NCBI GenBank assembly: GCA_038049695.1
Contig: CP142458.1
Coordinates: 42,873,501-42,937,500, forward strand
DNA from: Cinnamomum chago
Lineage: Eukaryota > Streptophyta > Magnoliopsida > Laurales > Lauraceae
Direction of reading: 5' to 3'
DNA length: 64,000 nt
Of the stretch, positions 56,708 to 64,000 are shown one piece after another; the stretch's first letter is position 1, and each line of letters opens with the position of its first letter. Both the position numbers and the translations under genes were made by a program. The notes beneath the pieces were generated by a model. It saw nothing but the letters and a program-made list of their open reading frames with translations. It was not told the origin of the DNA and made no database searches.

Positions 56708-59700
56708 CTCCTGCTCAGATTCAAGAATTGATCTAGAGCACAGTCACCTCTGCATATCCATCTATGGGCTTCTCTGGTGGTCGGTATCAACCTCATTCTC
56801 ATATCGCATCTCCTGCCTTTCATTCTTCTGCATCTTTTTCTTCTTCTATCACCTCTTCCACATGGTTTTTAGATTCAGGAGCCTGAAATCACATGACATC
56901 TGTAGAACATAGCTTTATAGATTCCCACCCTTACCTTGGAAAAGAAAAAATTACCACTGCGAATGGTGATCAACTACTCATTTTTGAAGTGGTACCATTA
57001 CTTTATCTAGTGTCACTGGCCAGTCCATCACCCTTCCAATGTCTACTTTGTTCCAAAATTATCAGCCAATTTACTTTCTGTAGGACACCTTATTGATGAG
57101 GGCTATCTTGATCATTTTTCTTCCTCTGGTTGTGTCATACAGGGGCGGCAAACTGGGAAGGTGATCGCGACAGGGAGTAAACATGGGCGCCTATTTTTGC
57201 TGGACATTAGACATCATTCCTTCTTTGCTTCTTCTTCTAATAATTTCATAAACTTGTGGACGGTTTGGCATAAACGTCTTGGTGATGTGAACAATGCCTA
57301 TTTAATTTCTTTATTTAAACTTGGTTATTTGGACTCTACGATTGATAATAAAATGATGTCTTTATCTCAATCAATATGTGAAGCGTGGTGTTTAAGTAAG
57401 AGTCATATTTTACCATTTTTTGTTCATAATTCTCGTGCATTAGAATCTTTTGACATCATTCACACTGATGTTTGGGGCATTGCTCCTACCTTGAGTCGGG
57501 TAGGATTCAAGTACTATGTGACATTTATTGATGATCATTCCCATTATACTTGGATTTATTTCATGCGTTTAAAATTTGAAGTATCTTCTATTTTTCAAAG
57601 ATTTTGTAACATGTTCCACATCCAATTTAAGAAAGATATCATGATCCTTTGATCTGATTCCGACGGAGAATACATGTCTCATGAATTCTCTGCTTTTCTT
57701 TCTGATAAAGGAATTCTTAATCAAAAATCTTGTCCGCACACTCCTCAGCAGAATGGAATTGCGGAATGAAAGAACAAACATATTCTTGAAACTGCTCGCA
57801 CCCTTTTACTTGGATCCTTAGTTCCTCCAGAATTTTGGTGTGATGCTGCACAGACTGCGGTATATCTGATCAATCGTCTTCCTAGTACTGTTCTAGGCAA
57901 GACTACTCCTTACGGAGTTCTTTTTGAACATCCTCCTTCATACTCTTACTTATGTGTGTTTGGTTGCTTGTGTTTTGTTCATCTTCCACCAACTGAACGC
58001 ACTAAGCTATCCCCACAAGCTGCCAAATGCATCTTTCTTGGCTACAATACTGAAAACAAAGGGTTCTTTTGTTATGACCGGTTTGAAAAACGCATGCGAA
58101 TCTCTTGAAATGTGATCTTCCTGGAACAAATTCCCTTCTTTTCATTACGTTTAGATCGTCATCCTCTTGCTGTGTCCTATTTGCCACAATTCCCGGAGTC
58201 TGCTTCTCCATCACCTTCTCTCAAGGTCTATGTCCGGCGTAACACGGTTCCTCCTATGGTGCCTTCCTCTTCTAATCATCTCCCAGTGCCGCCTACTGCT
58301 CCTACAAGTAACAATGCTTCTTCTGACAATACAATCTCTCTGCGACGATCTAATCGTCTTTCCATTGCCCCTAATCGCTATGGATTTCCTGCTCTCTTTT
58401 CATCTTTAGATAGTGCTCCTATACCCACCTCATATTCACAGGCATCGAAGATTGCTTACTGGCAGGATGCTATGAATGAGGAATTGCTCGCTCTCGAAGC
58501 TAATCAGACATGGGACTTGGTACCGGCTCCTGAAGGAGCCTCTGTGATTGGCAGTAAATGGATCTACTCCATCAAAGTTCACTCCGATGGGAGTCTTGAT
58601 CGTTGCAAAGCCTGATTGGTTGCGCAGGGTTATAAACAGGAGTATGGAATTGACTATGATGAAACATTTGCACCAGTGGCTAAAATGACCACCGTCCGTA
58701 CTCTCCTCTGTGTCGCTGTAGCCCGTAACTGGCCTCTGTGGCAAATGGATGTTAAAAATGCATTTCTTCATGGGGATTTGCGAGAGACTGTTTACTTAAA
58801 GCCTCCTCCAGGATATGCCTGTACTCCTAAGCATGTTTGTAAGTTGCGGAAATCTTTGTATGGACTTAAGCTGGCTCCCAGGGCTTGGTTCAATAAGTTT
58901 CGGGCTGCAATTCTTCAAGCTGGATTTCGTCAGTCATTCGGATAGCTCATTATTTCTTAGATGGACATCGAAGGGCTACACCTTCTTTTTAGTCTATGTT
59001 GATGATATGATTATCAGTGGCAATGATAGTCCTAGCATTACGGATCTTAAACATCATCTCACTTGCCACTTCAGAATGAAGGATCTTGGTCCTCTCACCT
59101 ACTTTTTGGGGCTGGAGTTCTTGCGTAGCAAATTTGGCATTCGGGTTCATTAGCGGAAATATGCTACAGATTTAATCACTTCGGCAAGACTCGATGATGC
59201 TCACACTTTTGATACACCTATGGAGTTGAACAACAAGATCAGTACGGATGATGGCCCTCCCCTGGATGATCCCTCTGTTTTCCAGCGGATAGTTGGTAGT
59301 TTGCTCTACTTAACTATGACTCGGCCGAATATTTCTCATGCCGTTCATATGGTTAGCCAATTTGTGAGCAATCCTCACAAACCTCACCTTGTTGCTGCAT
59401 TGCTCATACTCCGCTATGTCAAAGGCACCCTTAATCATGGTCTCTTCTACTCTTCGGGCGCTTCTCTGCACCTATCAGCTTATGCGGATTCTGACTGGGC
59501 TGGTTGCCTAGATTCTCGGCGATCTACCACTGGCTGGTGTATGTTTCTTGGGGATGCTCTGATTTCATGGAAGTGCAAGAAGCAGACCACCGTTTCAAAG
59601 TCTTCTGCTGAGGCTGAATATCGGGTGATGTCATCTGCTAGTGCTGAAATCATCTGGCTACGCCGTCTTCTCTGTGAATTTGGTGTCATTGTTGGTAGTT

Positions 59701-59969
59701 CTACACCTCTTCATTGGGACAACACAAGTGCTACCAGAGTTGCCAACAATCCAGTTTTTCATGAAAGAACGAAGCACATTGAGATTGATTGTCACTTCAT
59801 TCATCAACATGTTCTTACTGAGAAGATCACTCTGCCTCATGTCTCTACTCTTAACCAGTTGGCGGATATCTTCACAAAAGCTCTCCCCAAAACGAGTCAT
59901 CATGATCTCACTAGCAAATTGATGTTTTCTGCCTTACCACATCAATTTGAGGGGGAGTGTAAAAGATAA
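56708..59969 (+). pseudogene. copia pol: protease, integrase, RT, RNase H
   Basis: Protease TWFLDSGA then TGA, then NHMTS. GAG-pre-integrase WHKRLGDVNNAYL. Integrase FDIIHTDVWG, FIDDHSHYTWI, HTPQQNGIAE then a stop, VYLINRLPSTV. RT WQDAMNEELLALEANQTWDL, KWIYSIKVHSDG, a TGA at 58613-58615, [12 protein letters not shown], a frameshift near 58930, VYVDDMIISGND. RNase H YADSDWAGCLDSRRSTTGWC, SSAEAEYRVMS, HWDNTSATRVANNPVFHERT. The last 249 codons (59220-59969) are open. All domains are present in copia order. Confidence 0.9.
59946..59957 (+). other. Polypurine tract of the copia element
   Basis: TTGAGGGGGAG lies directly before the 3' LTR; it overlaps the last pol codons. Confidence 0.85.
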
Positions 59970-60269
59970 CAAGGCTGGTTGCTTACAGGCCCTAGGCCCA
60001 ACCCAACAGAGGCCCATTATAGCCTCTCTCACGTAGGATTTAGTCAATCCCTGTAAAGCTGATTTCTCTGTTTATGTTTTTCTTGTATAGACTAGGATTG
60101 ATTCTTTCCATTCTTTCATTTATTCTAATTTGTAATCTTAACATACTTAGTGCCTTGATTAAGGTAACAATTCATTATAAAACAGAACTGTCGATGATCC
60201 ATTGATCATTGAGTTTCTCGCCAATATTGTCTTCTTCTTCTTCCTCTCATCTCATCACGGAATCTATCA
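59958..60269 (+). repeat. 3' LTR of the copia element
   Basis: 312 bp; like the 5' LTR with a 9-bp deletion in the CCCTAGG region, a shorter CTT run and a few substitutions. Confidence 0.92.
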
Positions 60270-60423
60270 ATTATGACTGCTCTTTCAACTCTTTGCTCTT
60301 CTTGTGGCTATTTCTTTGGTTCAGTGGAAGGAGATGATGTAGACAAAGATGGCTGTCAATGTAATTGGAATGAGCATAACCCTTTTTCCATTCCATAAAA
60401 GGGTATATGTGTTCGCCTCTTTA

Positions 60424-60684
60424 TCATGGTGCACTTTTCGATAAGAAAAGGCAGGGACGCCCAAAAATAATATGAGCAATATTCATATGAATCACATCAC
60501 ACCAAATTTTGTCATCATAATGGCCCATCCTGAATGATACCAAACATTTTTGAGTCACATGGATGACATGACCATCAGACCATGTAACTTGGTAGGGCTT
60601 ACGAAGTTTCTCAGTTGGCCAATGAAGTTTGTCAATGACCTTTTGCGCGACAAAATTTATTGCGCTACCATTGTCAATAATCAA
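60424..60684 (-). pseudogene. gypsy aspartic protease fragment
   Basis: The minus strand reads MIIDNGSAINFVAQKVIDKL (active-site D-N-G-S in place of D-S/T-G), then KPYQVTWSDG and HIIFGRPCL, matching plant gypsy retropepsin with its I(I/L)G-RPW-type strand. Confidence 0.7.
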
Positions 60685-60890
60685 AATAGCAGATTTTTCT
60701 TTGACTGTTACCTGCTTATGGAATTTCTTAGCTTGCCTCCATTCTTCTTCTTCTTTTTCACTTGTATTGAGCAGTCGGTGAATGACAAGTGTAGGATTAT
60801 CTTTTCCTGCGAAAGGTCTCTCTACAACCTGAGCTCTTGATCTTTGCTAAATTTTCTCTCTTGATATTGAGATTGAGAGATGCAAGATTT

Positions 60891-61187
60891 TCAAGGCATG
60901 TGCTCCACATGAATAGCTTCCTCGTACGCTTCTGGAATGGTTTCACAAAAGTTTACTTTTGCTCCTATGTCCGGCCTTAGACCTTTGATATAACGAGCTC
61001 CATCATTCTTATTCTTATCTCTCTCCCATAAGCCACATAAGGTTTCCAACTCTTGATATCGGCAGGTATATTCATCAAAAATCAATTTTCCTTGCTTCAA
61101 ATTAATGTGCTGCTCAAAATAGAACTCTTTCTCGTGGTACTGATTTCCATATTTGAACTCATACATAACAGCTTCAATGTGTCTCAT
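60891..61187 (-). pseudogene. gypsy gag fragment
   Basis: 98-aa ORF: YEFKYGNQYHEKEFYFEQHI, KQGKLIFDEYTCRYQELETL, ARYIKGLRPDIGAKV. This is the retrotransposon gag (capsid) pattern (SVxEYxxEFxxL ... RFxxGLR). It is on the same strand as the protease fragment at 60424-60684. Confidence 0.7.
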
Positions 61188-61205
61188 GTTGATTTGATAG
61201 GCTGG

Positions 61206-62103
61206 GATAATGACACTCTAAATGGGTCGGATTTTAATTAGGCCCACCTGGCTCAGATTGAAAAATTCTGCACTGTTTTTTTCCTGCAAGTGGGTTGGAT
61301 TCAGGTTCAAGCTCGGGTCAGACCTAAACTTAGGCCCAACTCGAAAGCTGGGCTGGGTTGTGCCTGGGAATATCATGTGTGAAGAGAGGCCCTTACCCTT
61401 GGTTCTGCCTTGGGTTTTGTGCAGAGAAGAGAATAAGAAACGAAAAGGTCGACTTATCGTTTGACTACAGCGACGAAGAGGAGAGGTGCATAGGCGGTGT
61501 AGTAGAGAGCGGTGATGGGATCTCATCAATAGGAGCCCAGGCGATGGCTCCTTCTGTGTGACAATGCTCAAAAGACGTGGCAGATTGGCTCCGGCGAACT
61601 TGATGCAAGAAGAGGAAGAGCCCAACGTGTGGCGATTGCTGTGTGATGGTGAAATCGGCGCTGGTTGAGGAGTCGGTCCGTGAGACGGAGGTGCAGCTGC
61701 TTTGTGAAGTCGAAGACGATGGTGCTGTTAGGTACGGCCTCTGATCTTAATCGTCTTTTTCTTCTTTTTTTTCTTTGGGATGGGGATGCTCTAACGGAGA
61801 CAAAGGGAACAAATTTTTTTTCTCTTCGACGGTCTGGTTTCGGGAGACTGGGAAGAGGTGTTGTCGAGGTGTGGGGCCTGGGGAAAGTTAGGTGGGCTCT
61901 GGGAGTGGGTTGGAAAGGGGGTGGTGGGTTTCAGTGAGACGGGAGACGGGTTTTGGGTTGTGGGCTGACTGGTTCCGTGAGGTTGGGGATGGGAATTCTG
62001 AGTTCGACCGTGGGGTGGGTTTGATGGATTGGGAGATTGGGTTCGGTTTAGTGTTTTCTGGTGTGGTCGAACTTGGAGTTGGGGGCTTTATGGTTTGTAG
62101 CGG
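61206..62103. other. GC-richer stretch without recognised gene
   Basis: ORFs of 60-135 codons on both strands (for example 61625-61218 minus, with a serine/arginine-rich N-terminus) have no family signal I recognise. G-rich GTGGGGTTTGGG-like runs at 61840-62090. It could be an unrecognised TE end or a degenerate gene start. Confidence 0.3.
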
Positions 62104-62425
62104 TGATAAGTGCGTAATTATCCCTAATATTCCGTTTATTCTATGCTAGTTCATGTTTATTTTATTTTATTTTACATAGTTTTTGTTAATTTTTATGCTA
62201 AGGTTAAAAGGAGCAAAAAGAGAGTAATTAATGAAGAGGATGATGGGTGTGAATCCCAAAGAAGGACCAAGGTGGGTCCCATTCAAGATGTTTCGGATTC
62301 AAAGAAGACTTTCTAATTATTTGGACAACTTACAATTCAAATCAAAGAAGGAAAATTTGGAGAAAGAGTTCAAGTCAAGATAAAAGTCCTAAAAGAGGGG
62401 TCCCACACTTATGTTACACGCATCA
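62104..62425 (+). repeat. Athila-type LTR start fused to gag
   Basis: Begins TGATAAGTGCGTAATT, the start I recall for Athila-lineage LTRs. Only about 320 bp separate it from in-frame gag sequence, far too short for an Athila LTR plus leader, so a deletion has joined LTR interior to gag. Confidence 0.5.
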
Positions 62426-64000
62426 AAGAGGCTACGTCTATTTCCTTTTTCTCTTAAGGATAAAGCTAAAATATGGTTGAACTCCTTGGATGTTGGTTCT
62501 ATCAACTCTTGGCAGCAGCTAGCCAGGAAGTTTCTGAAGAAATTTTTTCCGGTTCAAAAGACTAGGCAGTTAAGAAGAGAGATCTAAACATTTCAGCAGA
62601 AAGATGGAGATCAGTTCTGGGAAGCGTGGGAGCATTTTAAGGATTTATTATTGAAGTGTCCACATCATAACCTCACCAAAGATGATCAGGTTCAAGCTTT
62701 CTATGAAGGACTGAACGAGCCGAATAAGGGAATAGTTGACTCTGCATGTGGAGGAGCCCTGATGGAGAAAAATAGTGAGGAAGCTTATAATCTCTTTGAA
62801 ACTTTTAGTGAAAACTCACAACAATTTTCTTGTCGAAAGAGACAGATGGGTAAGAAGCAAGGAATATATGAGATCCAGTCTCAAGGAAATATAGCTACTC
62901 AGATGGCGGCAATGGATTAAAAAAATGGACATGCTCATAAAAGCAATGGCTTCCAACAGCATGCAAGGACAGACACCAAAGGAAGTTTGTGCTATATGTT
63001 CTCACACAAACCATGCTACTGAATGCTGCCCCATGTCATCTTTTACAGACAAGGAACATACCGACTATGTTGATAACACTTTTCCGAAGCAAAACAATCC
63101 TTACAGCAATACCTACAATTCTGGATGGAAGAATCATCCAAACTTTTTGTGGGGAGGGAATCAGAACAATCAAGGAAATCAGAATCAATATCAAGGACAG
63201 CAGAGAAGCTATCAATACCCCCAGAATAACAACTCTTCTCAGAATAGTGCACAAAAGGCACAGGAAGATGAGTTCAAAAGTTTGGTTACCCAGTTTATTC
63301 AGTCATCTCAGGCTAATCTCCGGCAACATAGCCAAGCAATTACAAATACTCAGCAGAGTTTGGCCAAGCTGGAAGCACAAGTGGGTTAGATAGCTAATGC
63401 CTTAAGCAAGAGGGAGGACGGTAAGTTTCCAAGTCAGACTGAAATCAACCCTAAAAATCATGAGCATCTGAAGGTCATAAGTACCGTCACCAAAGAGCCT
63501 GAGAAGGTCTACAGGAGAATGAGGCAGCATGGTACAGCCATAGACACCAGCGTGAATGGGCCACATGAAAATCCGAAAACTGTAGACATTGAGCCACAGG
63601 ACAGTGCAAGGCAAACTGAGACTGATGTGAACCAAAAAAGTGACAAGAAGAGCACAGACACTGCAGCCACTCCTATTCTGATCACACCTTCTAAAGAACC
63701 AGAGAGAGTTTATAAGCCAGTTCCACCTTACCCTCAGCGGCCGAGACAGGAGAAGAAAAGTCAGTTCACGCAGGACATCTTCGAGACTGTAAGGAGGGTA
63801 GAGATTAACATTCTGCTGATTGATGCTATCAAGCAGATACCCTCTAATGCAAAGTTTATCAAGGAGCTATGTACAAACAAGAGGAGATTCAGAGAACATG
63901 AAGAGGTTAAGTTAACTGAGGAAGTCAGTGTAGTTCTTTCAAGAAAGCTTCCTCCAAAGCTGAAGGACCCTGGGAGCTTTACTATACCTTGCAAGATAGG
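62426..64000 (+). pseudogene. Athila-lineage gypsy gag and start of protease region
   Basis: Reads KRLRLFPFSLKDKAKIWLNS, FLKKFFPVQKTRQLRREI, then a stop, TFQQKDGDQFWEAWEHFKDL, LLKCPHHNLTKDDQVQAFYEGL: the Athila gag signature. A frameshift in an A-run near 62920 is followed by the zinc-knuckle-like CAICSHTNHATECC, an N/Q/Y-rich stretch, and a TAG at 63387-63389 in KLEAQVG-stop-IANALSKRE (probably CAG to TAG). The open frame continues to the window end with PPKLKDPGSFTIPCKIG, the linker to the protease. It continues beyond the window. Confidence 0.85.

Larger units (their letters stand above)
54720..60269 (+). mobile_element. Full-length but mutated Ty1/copia element
   Basis: LTRs 54720-55041 and 59958-60269 start TGTAAAAGATAAC and end AATCTATCA; PBS TGGTATCAGAGCC follows directly; PPT GAGGGGGAG precedes the 3' LTR; target duplication ATTAT at 54715-54719 and 60270-60274. 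The left LTR has one extra CCCTAGG-type unit. Gag and pol are complete in order but carry many stops, so it is not autonomous. It inserted into a minus-strand gypsy element. Confidence 0.93.

Noticed and set aside
61218-61625. 135-codon minus-strand ORF as a host gene first exon
   Set aside because: Serine/arginine-rich with no recognised domain, and the plus strand is equally open; not supported without homology.
1-64000. tRNA genes
   Set aside because: No cloverleaf with A and B boxes was noticed by eye on either strand; a tRNAscan run would be decisive.

Overview
This is a window of nuclear DNA from a flowering plant (probably a dicot with a large, repeat-rich genome). The evidence is plant-type LTR retrotransposons of several lineages, a plant Mutator-like element, plant mobile domain (PMD) genes, a Cassandra-type LTR with a 5S rRNA-like promoter, and one recognisable host gene. 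No bacterial, organellar or CRISPR signal was seen.

Layout. (1) 1-11694 is a nest of LTR elements. A young, non-autonomous Sirevirus-like copia element (296-7888, target duplication GAGGC) sits inside an LTR of its own family (1-295 plus 7894-8365). That LTR sits inside a minus-strand long gypsy-type LTR (8366-10990), which abuts a plus-strand LTR of the same family (10991-11694). (2) 12666-15145 is a decayed multi-exon PMD gene followed by a C48/Ulp1-like protease-like gene. (3) 15907-30899 is a 5'-truncated minus-strand Tat-lineage gypsy element: 3' LTR, PPT, an antisense PMD/coiled-coil gene, two hairpin-repeat arrays, then integrase/RNase H. It has been invaded by a chimeric gypsy element (20683-24752) and a copia LTR (25803-27283). 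(4) 32310-35993 holds a LINE scrap and an oppositely oriented Tat LTR with a solo LTR nested in it. (5) 36000-46012 is a minus-strand copia element whose LTR was split by an apparently intact Mutator-like element (38577-45155). (6) 46889-53053 holds the first two exons of a GPI ethanolamine phosphate transferase 1 (PIG-N) gene; its first intron (and probably its second) is filled with TE remnants. (7) 53590-64000 is a decayed gypsy element split by a complete but mutated copia element (54720-60269, duplication ATTAT), followed by an Athila-type gag fragment.

How the parts work together. The Mutator-like element carries a four-exon transposase fused to an OTU-type cysteine protease domain, and a convergent PMD gene. 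Arrays of GGACCT/AGGTCC palindromes lie about 0.5 kb inside both ends, and a perfect 73-nt inverted repeat lies between the 3' ends of the two genes. PMD genes appear in three unrelated settings in this one window: beside a C48 protease, antisense in a gypsy element, and in the Mutator-like element.

The least explained signals are repeat arrays with RNA-like architecture. At 28620-29060, near-45-bp units keep a 5-bp outer stem by compensatory base changes. At 3741-5325, the Sirevirus-like element has a run of unrelated hairpins that often carry a TAGTTATATC-like loop. Coordinates of exons and element ends were read by eye; identity figures are counts of differences noticed, not alignments.
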